DNA of 64,000 bases from Nansenia antarctica (lineage: Eukaryota > Chordata > Actinopteri > Argentiniformes > Microstomatidae), in contig OZ022344.1 of the NCBI GenBank assembly GCA_963989245.1, positions 65,783,400-65,847,399 of the forward strand. Reading direction: 5' to 3'. The notes beneath the pieces are model-generated. The model made no database searches. It was not told the DNA's origin and saw only the letters and a list, made by a program, of their open reading frames with translations. Shown one piece after another: positions 1-10,639 of the stretch (position 1 is its first letter; every line of letters begins with the position of its first letter). A program made the translations under genes and the position numbers.

Positions 1-62
1 CTTTTCCTCAGACACCACTGGGACAATGTTGATGAATCTTGGGAGAATTTTTTTTTTTTTTT

Positions 63-243
63 TTTTTTTTTTTACATTTTAACCATTTAGCAGACGCTTT
101 TATCCAAACTGACTTACAATTAAAGAGACAGTCTCCCTGGAGTAGCTTAGGGCTAAGTGCCTTATTAAAGGGCACACTAGTGGTGGTGTGGGGATTTGAA
201 GTCCAGTCCAACTCACTATCCACTAGGCTACCACTACCCCTGG
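63..243 (-). repeat. tRNA-derived SINE, minus strand
   Basis: On the minus strand the block opens with a tRNA-like head (A-box-like GGTAGCCTAGTGGATAGT, B-box-like GACTTCAAATCC). It continues through the body motif TAAGGCACTTAGCCCTAAG and ends in the tail TTGGATAAAAGCGTCTGC with an A-rich end, seen as the poly-T run at 51-73 on the plus strand. The same body and tail recur elsewhere in the window, for example at 33910 and 35565, so this is a dispersed family and not a gene. Confidence 0.8.
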
Positions 244-299
244 GAGAACGATGGGCCGTATAGATGTAAACATATAAACTACGATAAAAGATACTACTT

Positions 300-830
300 A
301 CCATAGGAATAGTTCTGTGTCAGCCAGGCTTTCATGTGTGTTGTGAAGGTGGAGTAAGTATGTATGTCTTTGAGTTGGTTGGGTAGTGAGTTCCAGTTTT
401 CTATTGCTATCACTGAGAAGGATTGCTTACTGAAGGTGCTTTTCCTGAATGGAACTATAAGGTCGCCACGAGAGGTGCTTCTGGTAAGCTGTGGTCACGC
501 TGGTTTATGAAAGAGTTAAGCGGGGGAGGAGCTTTGTTATGCAGAATTTTATGGATGAGACAGATGTTTTTGTATTTGATGGTGTCTTCCCAGCTAAGGT
601 ATTTACATTTGTCTAGGATGGTACAGTAGTGTGTGCTGTTGGGCTTCTGGTCCATGACCTTAAGGGTCCGCTTGTATAGGGTGGCTAATGGCTTTAGGGA
701 AGTGCTGTATGCATGGCCCCAGCTTGTCAAACAATATGTGAGGTGTGACATAATTGATGCGTCCATATACAGTATATACATTACAGGTTCAGGTGACTTT
801 TCAGTCTGGCTTCAAATGCAGCTATAGGGA
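300..830 (-). pseudogene. LINE reverse-transcriptase C-terminal fragment, frameshifted
   Basis: Minus-strand reading gives about 108 codons (455-781) followed, after one frameshift near 455-475, by a segment with the motif IENWNSLPNQLK. The block WNSLP followed by a WL-ending tail is typical of the end of non-LTR retrotransposon ORF2 proteins. There is no endonuclease and no catalytic FADD box here, so it is a dead 5'-truncated copy. The exact clade cannot be told from the sequence alone. Confidence 0.6.
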
Positions 831-1029
831 GTGTCGCCTAATGCAGTAGGCCTATAGCGTAATGAATTTGGGAATATTCTCTACAAAACAGAGACAACCA
901 GAGTGTCTTAGTAAAAACTTGATTCAAACTTTTCAAATCTTTATTGTACACTTGTTGATGTAATTGCAGTGTTTCTCAACTCTGGTCTAGGGGCATCCCC
1001 TAGGGTTGCACATTTGTTTATCTCCCTGA

Positions 1030-1350
1030 ACTCTATACCTTAACTGTCCCTCCTGAGACATCTACTACCCTGCACTGGCCCTCCTGAGACATCTACTACC
1101 CCCCTGCACTGTCCCTCCTGAGACATCTACTACCCCCCTGTACTGTCCCTCCTGAGACATCTACTACCCCCCTGCACTGTCCCTCCTGAGACATCTACTA
1201 CCCCCCTGTACTGTCCCTCCTGAGACATCTACTACCCCCCTGCACTGTCCCTCCTGAGACATCTACTACCCCCCTGTACTGTCCCTCCTGAGACATCTAC
1301 TACCCCCCTGTACTGTCCCTCCTGAGACATCTACTACCCTGTACTGTTTT
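1030..1350. repeat. 34-bp minisatellite
   Basis: About nine tandem copies of a unit of roughly 34 bp containing CCTCCTGAGACATCTACTAC. Copies alternate between TGCACTG and TGTACTG variants. One early unit and the last are shorter through loss of a C run. It ends about 200 bp before the first visible stra6l exon and lies in the preceding intron. Confidence 0.9.
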
Positions 1351-1374
1351 TCCTGTGTTTAAAAAAGAAAAAAA

Positions 1375-1515
1375 GCCAATGGCCCCAGGCCTGAGCATAG
1401 ATGACTTTTTCCTGCTATGACAAGTGGATAGTTGATTCACTTACTCAGTCAAATGTATTGATTGTAAGCTGCTTTGGAATAAGGTGCCTGATAAATGCCA
1501 AAAATGTAAATGGTT
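1375..1515 (+). repeat. SINE-like repeat, copy A
   Basis: Shares its whole body with 19165-19312, including CAAATGTATTGATTGTAAG and the tail GCTTTGGAATAAGGTGCCTG. Both copies lack a clear tRNA head. It sits just upstream of the stra6l exon at 1562. Confidence 0.65.
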
Positions 1516-1561
1516 AATGAAAGTACTACTGTATTTTGTGCATTGGGTGCACCCTCTGCAG

Positions 1562-1760
1562 ATAACTCTGGCTGACTACAGTGTCAGTGGCTTTGCCTTT
1601 GGTAGACTGGATGTGTGGATAGACTCACTGAAGGACCTGGCTGCTTTCTACAATAACACTGAGATGTTTGGAGACATGATCCCCCAACTTGAGGAATTCA
1701 GTGACGTTGCCAGAAGTAAGGATTATGTTAATAATAAAATAAATGATGGCTTGGACTGGG

Positions 1761-1798
<38 letters not shown>

Positions 1799-4700
1799 CA
1801 TATAATATGTATGTTTCAGTTATGATAGTGTGTGTTTGTTTGTTTTATTTATTTTCCAGAGTCCTGGTCAGGCACTACCCTATTTGCCTGCGTAACATCT
1901 GTGTCGTATACATTTCATGTATTAGCGTGTTACAGGTACGTCCATTTGATCACTTACCTGATATTTAATTGTCATTGCCATTGTTAAATTGGATTTAAAT
2001 CTGAAGATTGACTGGCCAGTCAATAACTTTCCACTTTTTGGCACCAAAACAGTTGATGGCAGTACGTTTGGGGTCATTGTGTTACTGTATGATGAAGCAC
2101 CATCCAATTAATTTGGAGGCTTTTACTTTTACTTTTACTATTACTATTACTTTTACTTGTTACAGACAAGATGTTTCTGTATACCTCAGAATACATTCTG
2201 CTGCTGCTGTCAGCAGTTACGTCATCAATTAAGACAAGTTAGCCATTTCTAGTCGCAGCTATACATGCCCAAACCATAACAAGCCCTCCACCATGTTTCC
2301 CAGATGAGATGTAATGCTGTAAATCTTGGGCAGATCCTTTTATAGGGGGACAATGGGGGACGATGTAGTGTACTTTGGAGTGGTGTTAGTGTTAAGGTGA
2401 GGGCTCACTGGTCTCTGCTCCCAAGCCCCTATTCATTGATTATTTACAGTTAATCAAAATAGCGAGAGATAGTACATGAACATACTGGCATACAATTCTA
2501 AGATGGGTTTCACAACGATGTGTATAGCTTACACAAATGTTGATCTTAATGTGTGTTATAATTGTGGCCTCTCTCACAGGAAACATATTAAGAGATTGTG
2601 GGCTGGGCAGAAGGGCTTTCTTCCTGAGAAGTTTCACAATCCAAGCTCTGCAGTCAGTGTGGTGGGTAGCATCCCATTCTAGAATGTCCCCAAAAATGTT
2701 TGAGAAAGTTGGTTGGCTGTAAGATAAAAAAAAACATCTATGTCATAGTCATATTTTGTAATATGTAGTTATAAAAACATTCATATGCTATGAATATGAT
2801 TTACAATCGAGCTGAGTTGACAGTTTTCCAATTGAACTTTTCAGGCCTCCATTACCAGATACTCTGGTTGGCAAATAGCATTTACATTGTGGGGTAAGTG
2901 TCACGACCCAACAAGCTCTGCATGTACATTAGTCAACAATCAAAACGGCTTGTTAACATACAGGGCCGAGACCAGACACAGAAGTATATAGTAGGTAAGC
3001 TCAGTTGGCAGTTTGACAGCACCAAGTCAGGTGGTAGAGGGGAGAGGGATACCTTAGGTCCTGGCGTGCTCCGGTCACCTTCTCTTCTTCTGGTTTAGGG
3101 ATAGTCCAAGCGGGGTTGGTAGGATATAGTATCCCATACGTTTAGTTTCAACATGTAACATATATGGACTTGATAGCTTACGTACGATAACAACACAGAT
3201 TAGGATAGACTAACCGGACAAGACAAGGGGGTAGGTCACAGTCCCAATTGAACCACGTCAACTAAGGAAAACATTGCAGGGGTCTAGAATAGGCTTCTCT
3301 CCGTCTGTCCAAAAAACAGCATCTCACATAAACGGCGTCTCCTCATTCTCCCCTCACAGGTGGGTAAATCAGCTCTTTTATACCTCATGATACCTGCCAA
3401 AAGGCAAGCCACTCCCCCAATTACCCTGGGTAGCCAATCGCCATAACTCACTGAGCTTTCATTAACAGATAGAGTTGGGCTGTGGCATAAGAAAAAACAT
3501 TTATTAGACCTGCAACTGAAGAGCGTTCTGAAATGCCCATGTTGAATTTAATTTACGGGGGGGATACATACAGTACATCCATAAGACTGATAAGGACATT
3601 CCACATGTACTGTAATCATTCTCAAATTCCTCTCCATGTTGCAGGTTATGTCATTGTTCACTTCGTCCAGTTTGTGTTTGCATTGCTCTTTGTGTACGGA
3701 GTGGTCATCCCCATTAAACATGGCAGGACATTGGATATGTTGGCTTCCCTGGGCGTCATTCTGTAAGTCACAGATAATACAGAAAAGAAAAATGTGTAAC
3801 CAGGAAATAACGAATATCGAAATGCTAACAATTTACTCAAATCGAGTGTTGGCATTTCTTTACTGAGAGTCAAAGTATTTATCTCATGGTATGTTCATTA
3901 TGTGAGTACTGAAAAATAGTAATACTGATTTCTTTTTTTCTTTCTTGTTTCTGTCTTAGGTTAACCATTGGTGTTGTTATAGCACTAATAATACTACAGA
4001 TTATGCTGGTCCAAGTGTTCTTTCTCCAGGAAAAGATGTCACCCTCTGATAAAGAAAAACCATTGGCTTTGAACAACAGGTGCTTAGTTTTTTTATTTTC
4101 TTTAAGGAATAAACAACACAAACCCAAGATCATGTGCTGAAGAACAGGAACATAACCCAACACCGAATTAAAATAAGTCCAGTGTGTGACAAAGGAGCAT
4201 ATAGATAGATAGATAGACTTTATTTGTCATTGTTACAGTACAGGTACCAAACAACGAAATTTAGGAGGGGAGGCTCCCCTGGTGTTTAGGAAAGGAAAAA
4301 GAAACACATTTTGGAAAAAGCATAGATGCATAAAATCACAAGAAGGTAAGGAGCTGGTTTACATCAATAGAGGCTATGTACACAATCCACTGTACTATAC
4401 TGCACAGATAGTCAACTAGGGTTGTCATATTTCACAAGAAAGTATTTTTTCACATTATTTTAAAGTGTCACAGTTTGCAGGCTTGAAAATGTACATGTTT
4501 GTGCCTCAGCACTAGCTGCCATACAATCCGTCCGGACTGTCCTGGGCCCAGAACTTAGGCCTTTTCTGTGTTCAGAGCCTTGACGGCCCTGTGGTAGAAG
4601 CTGTCCTTCAGTCTGTTTGTCTTAGCGGCCGGGGTCGCTATTGTGAGTTGGTAAGGTATATATTGTGAGTATATATTGTGAGTTGGTAAGGTATACCCTT

Positions 4701-5424
4701 GGCCTGGAGCTAGATAAAGGTATACAGTACCTTACCAACTCACAATATTCTCCTTTGTGTCAGAATGAGGGTTAACAGACTGATTTTTTGCCATAATATC
4801 AGACTTGCTCCATACATAATGTAGTGTACATTATCAGCCCTGGCTGGAAATAGTATGCCAATTACTTTCAAGGCTCTCTCAACAAATGTTGTCATTTGTA
4901 ACGCATTCAAATGCTTCTACAATCCTCGGTCCCTAGTGTACATACTGTACTTTCGTGCTTGTAACACTGTCTTGTCTGTGCCCAGAGGCTAGAGCTATCT
5001 CAATAGCCTTTTTTTCCCACACCACATCATGAATAGGGTCAATCTAATATTGTGTTTTATATTGTGTTTCACCTCAAGGAAAGCATTCCACAACTTCAAC
5101 TACTTCTTCTTCTTCTACAACGTGGTGATGGGCCTGAGCAACTGTATTCTGCGCCTGCTCACCAGCTGCGTAGTGGGAACCTGGCTCGTGTCACGCATTG
5201 ACCGTACCATCATGCAGAGGGGCTACGAGTCTATGGACCCAGGTCAGTATGCACAACCATGAAACTACTACAGGTGCTGGGTACAAGAAACAGGCAAAGA
5301 ATGGAAACGCCCACCCACAATACGAATAGCCTTGTTCATTCAAACGAGTGTCCCCAGGTATTTTTCTCCTTTTCATAGAAGTGAACATCTGAACACAGCT
5401 GGACAGCAAGCCAGGACCTAGAGA

Positions 5425-5496
<72 letters not shown>

Positions 5497-7089
5497 GCGC
5501 GTGTTTGTGTGCGTGTGCGCGTGTTTGTGTGTGTGTGATAAACCATGAACATGAACCATAGTTTAACACTGTAGCCATGAACCATAGTTTAATACTGTAG
5601 CCATGAACATGAACCATAGTTCATAACTTTTTGTAACTCCAAAACAACTCTTGAATAAAGACAACTGGAGGCCTGCAGAACACACTCTGAGAATGAATTC
5701 GCTCTCAACCCCTATCTCTCCCCCTCTCTCTCTCCCTCTCCACACACACATGTGGTGTGTGCACACATACACAGTACACAGTTCATAGTAAGTAAGTAAA
5801 TAAGTAAGTAAGTAAGTTGTTTAACTACTCCACAGATTTCAAACTATAGTTTTGACAAGCCGGTTAGGACTTACACAAGTAATCTGTCCAACAGTTGTTT
5901 ACAGAGAGATTATTTCACTTATAATTCACTATATCACAATTCCAGTGGTTCAGAAGTTTACATACACTAACTTCACTGTGCCTTTAAACAGCTTGGAAAA
6001 TTCCAGAAAATGATGTCATGGCTTCTGATAAGCTAATTGACATAATTTGAGTCAATTGGAGGTGTACCTGTGGATGTATTTTCCTGTATGCAACTAATTG
6101 TAATTTAAATCACTGTATAGCTGGACTACAGTTACAGGATAAAGCGTGAATCATGTATTTTGTTTCGTATGTAGGTAGGCCTATATTTAGTATATATAAT
6201 GGAGGTAGTTCGTAACCTTGCATTACACCTAAAGACTGGCTTTAGCTCAGCAGGCTAAGACAGTCTTGTGGCACAGAAGACAAACTCGGGCAAGCAGACA
6301 TGTTAATGTCTATGTATGTGACTGTAACTGTTAAATGGCTCTTTATTATTTCAGGGTACAGCACATGGATCGGGATGATTTTCGCAGACCATTATCACAA
6401 CAATCCTGTTATGATGTGTTTCTGCAACCTTCTACTGACCAACACTGTGGAGAGGCAGAAAGTGGCAACATACACCCAGTTCAGCAACATATCACCAGGT
6501 CAGTCAAAATCATAAGATTCATTTAAAAAAACAATGTTTTTCATATAATATTAAGAGATGAGAAAGTGTACTCTAAGTGTGCATTGTATCAAACAGTACA
6601 AGGCAGCACAGGGTTTATTGACGGTAAATATTTTGAAGGGAACACAGAGATAACACAGTCCTCCAGAATGGTAAACACTCTGGTCGTTCTCTGGTCAGAC
6701 CCATGTTGGAACACCGCCCATCACACTTCTGGATCCGTGGATAAGTGTATTTTAGATACAGGATTAATGCTGGACTGGGGGGGGGGGGGGGGGGGAGGAG
6801 ATACACAGGACCAGATAAAACAACACTATTTTATCATTCATCATCCCTTTTTTTGTTCCTAGCATCAGCAGCAGGTGGCAGGGTCAGGCGACGGTGGCTT
6901 CTCCTTTACACTCTCATGAAGAACCCACGGCTGATCCTCCAGCGGAAGAACCGGATCGTGGCAGACGAAGCTGACCATTACACGGCTATCCGTATGTGGC
7001 TTCTTGCGTCTCAGACTAGGCGGTCAGAAGAGACTACGTCAGCAATTACCGAAGGATCAGTATCGAAATCAGAAGACCGACAATCATAA
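1562..7089 (+). CDS. stra6l: STRA6-like retinol-binding protein 4 receptor, C-terminal part
   Basis: Multi-pass receptor of the STRA6 family, which takes retinol from RBP4 across the plasma membrane. Nine exons keep frame across GT-AG sites: 1562-1715, 1860-1935, 2580-2661, 2845-2893, 3645-3762, 3960-4079, 5079-5242, 6355-6498, 6863-7089, giving 377 residues and a TAA stop. The family is about 670 residues long, so the first ~290 are before the window. Visible features are several hydrophobic helices (fragment residues ~55-75, ~120-140, ~150-180, ~205-235) and the family-typical block GYSTWIGMIFADHYHNNPV (from ~254), matching the family's YRNFL/AFCSLLL region. The C-terminal tail is basic, then Ser/Glu rich. 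Neighbouring tdrd7 and tmod1 favour stra6l (rbpr2) over stra6, because that order matches the recalled human 9q22.33 block. Family identity is strong; paralogue choice is inference. Confidence 0.85.
4195..4650 (-). mobile_element. 3' end of a LINE, inside a stra6l intron
   Basis: Read on the minus strand, the block carries the end of a reverse-transcriptase ORF (motif RLKDSFYHRAVKALNTEK then stop). It then has a 3' UTR with CCAGGGGAGCCTCCCCTCC and the ending TGACAAATAAAG plus a short CTAT tail. The same ORF end and UTR recur on the plus strand at 61795-62330, so these are two copies of one non-LTR family. Confidence 0.75.
4655..4747. repeat. Short inverted repeat (hairpin)
   Basis: The arm ATTGTGAGTTGGTAAGGTAT, present twice on the left, is mirrored on the right by its complement ending at 4747. 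The loop contains TTGGCCTGGAGC. Intronic; no coding content. Confidence 0.75.
5429..5540. repeat. TG/CGTG microsatellite
   Basis: An almost pure TG run of about 80 bp followed by GTGTGCGCGTGTTTGTG variants, in a stra6l intron. The long reading frames across it on the other strand are an artefact of the repeat. Confidence 0.95.
5943..6090 (+). mobile_element. Truncated Tc1-like transposon left end
   Basis: Starts with CAGTGGTTCAGAAGTTTACA and continues through AATTCCAGAAAATGATGTCA and GGAGGTGTACCTGTGGATGT. These are well-known left-end sequences of salmonid-type Tc1/Sleeping Beauty-like elements. No transposase and no right end follow, so it is a solo end in a stra6l intron. Confidence 0.8.
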
Positions 7090-7263
7090 TTTAGTTCTGA
7101 TTCTGATTATGTACAGGTAGTCCTATTCTAAAAGTCTTAGAGATATCCCATGTAAACTTTTGTTAAACATGTGTTGTTTATTAATACAAATCAAATTGAT
7201 CGTAACCACCGACCTACATCAGCTTACTTGTGTGAAAGATAATAATTGCAATTGAATACATCG

Positions 7264-7269
7264 AATAAA
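7264..7269 (+). promoter_or_regulatory. Candidate stra6l polyadenylation signal
   Basis: AATAAA 175 bp after the stra6l stop. It is the first such hexamer downstream and sits in AT-rich DNA. A second at about 7596 belongs to a repeat tail (GCACTTTGAATTGCC...), so the first is preferred. Confidence 0.5.
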
Positions 7270-8384
7270 GACAACATTTTAATAACTTGTTTCCTAATTT
7301 GTGCCGATATGGTTTTGTGAAAGTGATAGGGAACTTACAGACTGGGAATAGACAGACACCACATTGGAAGTAGACAGCGCACACTTGATAAAATATACGT
7401 TTCATGTAAATCCATTAATTAACTACTGTCTTATTATTATTATTATTATTATTAATACATGTTTTATCTATTAACTTCTTATATTTGCTTTTATTCATTG
7501 TCATTTTTCTTTTTATGACTATACTCCTCTTGCTGTATTTTTAAATAACGTATGTAAAGCACTTTGAATTGCCCCTGTTGTATGAAATGTGCTATAATAA
7601 ACTTACCTTGCCTAAGGTTGTGTACACTAACTAATGTGTAGGGTTGTGTTGTGTAGGCTAACTAGTGTGTAAGGTTGTGTACACTAACTAGTGTGTAGTG
7701 TTGTGTAGGCTAACTAGTGTGTGGTGTGTGTTAACAGAGTTATTGTGTGTTATGGTGTAATAATGGGTGTTACTGCCTCTCTGGTAGCTGTGACCTATCT
7801 TCTCCTCTCCTCCTCCTCTCATCCTGTCATCCCCTCTTTCTCTCTTCCTCTCCATTCCTCTCTTCTCGGGAGTGGGGGGAGTAAAGAGCTTCCTCCCTGA
7901 TAACACTCTCACTGGTGACACACACACACCCCTCACCAGAAATTCCCAGGGCGACAGCGGTTCCCCTGGGGTTGTGTAAGTGTGTGTGTGTATAGAAGAA
8001 TGTTATATTTGCCATGCCATAAACTTGTCAGTCAATTGTTGGAATGTGGTATGTTTTTTGCTCTAGGCACGGGGTCAGCCGTAGTCAGCGCCCCTGGAGC
8101 AAATCAGAGGTTAAGTGCTTTGCTCAAGGGCACAACAACAGTGGTAGACGCCTTAGACACACTCAGACACAGACACACACGCGCGCACTCTCACACCTAC
8201 GCACGTCGCACACACAGACGACTCAACACACATGTTGAGCGGTATCACGCCATGGTACTGTAAAGATCCTGTATGAGACCCCGTTAACAGCTCCTCCATT
8301 ATCGCTATTCTGAGGCAAACACGACAAACAACAACTAACCCGGATAGATAAAGGTTAAATAACACAAAAGCTGTATAGTAGTAG

Positions 8385-8632
8385 TCGCTCAGCCCAGCCC
8401 AGCTCAGCCCAGCTCAGTCCAGCTCAGTCCAGCTCGGCCCAGCCCGGCCCAGCCCGGCCCAGCCCGGCTCAGCCCAGCTCAGCCCAGCTCAGCCCGGCCC
8501 AGCCCGGCCCAGCCCGGCCCAGCCCAGCTCAGCTCAGCCCAGCTCAGCCCAGCTCAGCCCAGCCCAGCTCAGCCCAGCCCAGCTCAGCCCAGCTCAGCTC
8601 AGCCCAGCTCAGCTCAGCTCAGATCGGATCGG
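8385..8632. repeat. CAGCCC/CAGCTC short-unit array
   Basis: About 250 bp built from 5-bp AGCCC, AGCTC and GGCCC words in shifting order (CAGCCCAGCTCAGCCCGG). It is C-rich on the plus strand and G-rich on the other, with an obvious strand asymmetry. No coding logic. Confidence 0.9.
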
Positions 8633-8854
8633 CTCCATAGTGTGGCTCCACTAAGGGTTAGTCCTCGTCTAGCGGCAGAGTTCAGCTACAGTCTGTTAGC
8701 CTAATGGGGTCTCACCCCTCCCTCCCCCCTTCAGCCTTTAGACGGGTGACAATGAGGAACAGGGGGAGGAAGGGGGGAGGGGGTCGGTCTCAATAGAGGA
8801 GAGCATCACCAAGTAAAGAGGGCAGAAGTCACTCAGTCATTCCCCCCAGAACAC

Positions 8855-8861
8855 ACACACG

Positions 8862-8944
<83 letters not shown>

Positions 8945-8950
8945 ACACAA
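8855..8950. repeat. CA microsatellite
   Basis: About 90 bp of AC repeats with a few ACGC interruptions. Confidence 0.95.
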
Positions 8951-9140
8951 TCCTCTTTTGTCATCTCTTTGCAGTAAACATCAATACTATATATATGAGT
9001 ATATATACACTATATATATAATAATATATTATATATAACATATTACTATATAGGATTATATTGGTAATGTCAGGGTTATGGTAATAACTGATGATGTACA
9101 ATGACTTGTTGGGTTGTGTTTGGTGGATAAGCAGAGGAAC

Positions 9141-9386
9141 TTAACCACAGAGAGGCACAGAGTTTATTAAGGAACAGCGCCACCCAGTGGCAAACAGGTG
9201 ATGCTTCATGTCGTCACACGTTATGTGTGTGTGTGTGTGTGTGAGGGGCTTTATGAGAGGCCTTCTGGATGATCGCTGCTTTCTCTCTCTGTGGGACTTC
9301 TCCTTTTCTTCATGTGCCTCTTTCTCTGCAAGTCGACACACACACACACACACACGCACGCACACACCCATGATTATCTTCATTAA

Positions 9387-9423
<37 letters not shown>

Positions 9424-9452
9424 GTGAATGTGTATGTGCATGTCTATGTCTA

Positions 9453-9492
<40 letters not shown>

Positions 9493-9594
9493 TGTACCTT
9501 GATCAGTGCAGACAGAGACCAAGGCAAAGAGCGTTAACACGGTGAAGGCGATGATAACGAAGGTTAACTCGAAACCAGAGAAGGGCAGGTCCAT
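9141..9594 (-). CDS. smim31: SMIM31-like small integral membrane protein
   Basis: Two minus-strand coding exons, 9594-9498 and 9325-9141, joined in phase 1 by GTACAC/CAG splice sites, give 93 residues. Exon 1 encodes a 32-residue start (MDLPFSGFELTFV..., helix ~9-28, ending VCTDQ). It aligns without gaps to the SMIM31 N-terminus as I recall it, with matching M-LP, E, F, AF, LF, L and S positions. Exon 2 begins EKEAHEEKEKSHRERKQR, a charged tail like SMIM31's Glu/Lys-rich tail. An AG acceptor directly precedes the ATG, so the 5' UTR lies in an upstream exon; a CAG|GTACAG donor at 14250 fits. Odd: after ~RRPLIKP the frame runs through a CA microsatellite, and the AATAAA at 9168-9163 comes before the TAA. 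The true C-terminus may therefore differ. Function is not established. Confidence 0.55.
9163..9168 (-). promoter_or_regulatory. Candidate polyadenylation signal (minus strand)
   Basis: AATAAA on the minus strand (TTTATT on plus), about 20 bp before the end of the SMIM31-like reading frame. Cleavage would fall very near the TAA at 9141-9143, so either the signal is unused or the protein ends earlier through another splice. Confidence 0.35.
9370..9495. repeat. TG/TATG microsatellite in the SMIM31-like intron
   Basis: TG, TGTATG and CTATGT runs fill the short intron between the two small exons, so the polypyrimidine tract on the minus strand is largely CA repeat. Confidence 0.9.
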
Positions 9595-9597
9595 CTA

Positions 9598-9745
9598 CAC
9601 ACATGCACATCACACAACACACACCACTCACGATTAACACACATCTACACACAACACACACCACTCACGATTAACACACATCTACACACAACACACGCCA
9701 CTCACGATTAAGATTAACACACATCTACACACAACACACACCAAC
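9598..9745. repeat. 37-bp minisatellite, left part
   Basis: Three to four units of about 37 bp containing CACGATTAACACACATCTAC. The array resumes at 14126 with the same unit, so the 4.4 kb in between is an insertion. Confidence 0.9.
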
Positions 9746-10639
9746 TAGGGTTGCCACCTTTCAGTCAGAGAAATAAGGGACACCCCTCTCAGTAGGGGCC
9801 CCGCTTCTCGGGACCACGACCACCACGGGCCCAAGGGCGGGGTGGGGGCGCCAGTGCTAGTAAATCATAAGTTAAACATCGTTTCAATAAAGCCTTAAGG
9901 GCTGCCAAGTTTCACCAAAAGTTTGGGGTGAGATTTTTTGGCGGTGGAGCGACCCAAAACTGTGCACGTTTTGGCAGTGGCGGCCCCTCTCTCCCACACA
10001 ATTATTTGTGCTAGTTTCCTGCAATTTTACATGTTGTTCATAATAAACCAGCACAAGAAATAAAATGAATTGGAACATTTGATAAAACAAGACAAATTCA
10101 GACAATATATCATATTTATGTAAGTCTTAATAAACAAATACAGTAGCCTACAGAGTCTAAAAGAAAATTCTATATCAACAGGGCTCAGCCCCTTGGTCAG
10201 CAGCAGAAAGACCCGTGGTCATCATCTTATATACAGTGCATTGCTCATAGATGGCTATCATGTTATACAGGACATACCAGGGTTTTTCCTGGGTCCGAAT
10301 GAGGCCTTTGGGATTGATGTTGAGGGACCCCCAATTGTTGTATTTGTATTGTACATTGTAATTAATAATAATAATAATAATAATAACAATGTTATATTAT
10401 GTTACAGTAGAGAAACAAAAAACAGTTACCAAAACTGTAAAGTTGCAAAGTAGGCCTATCATCTCACCCAAATTAAGTGAATATCAGAATCAAGGACCCC
10501 AATTGAAATAAGCCAGTGGCTTTCTTGGGTTTTTATCCTGTTAGTTGACCTTGTATGTAATATGTACTTTCATGTACCTACTTCTGCAAATCTTCTAATA
10601 AAGTTTTCAATCAATCAATCAATCAATCAATATTAAGTG

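Larger units (their letters stand above)
7270..9140. other. Intergenic, repeat-filled
   Basis: Contains a TTA run at 7430-7455, a retroelement-like 3' end at 7550-7610, and a degenerate minisatellite of AGTGTGTA-type units at 7610-7735. It also holds a minus-strand SINE fragment near 8050-8150, the CAGCCC array described separately, a CA tract and a TA-rich patch near 8985-9055. I see no exon with plausible splice sites. Confidence 0.6.

Noticed and set aside
1030..1350. CRISPR-like repeat array
   Set aside because: Units are contiguous with no unique spacers, and this is a vertebrate genome; it is a minisatellite.
1765..1968. Alternative reading of stra6l exon 2 (VRHYPICLRNICVVYIS)
   Set aside because: Only the frame giving SWSGTTLFACVTSVSY joins in phase to the exons on both sides.
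6236..6300. tRNA gene (TTTAGCTCAGCAGGCTAAG)
   Set aside because: Only an A-box-like head is present; no cloverleaf, so it is a SINE head remnant.
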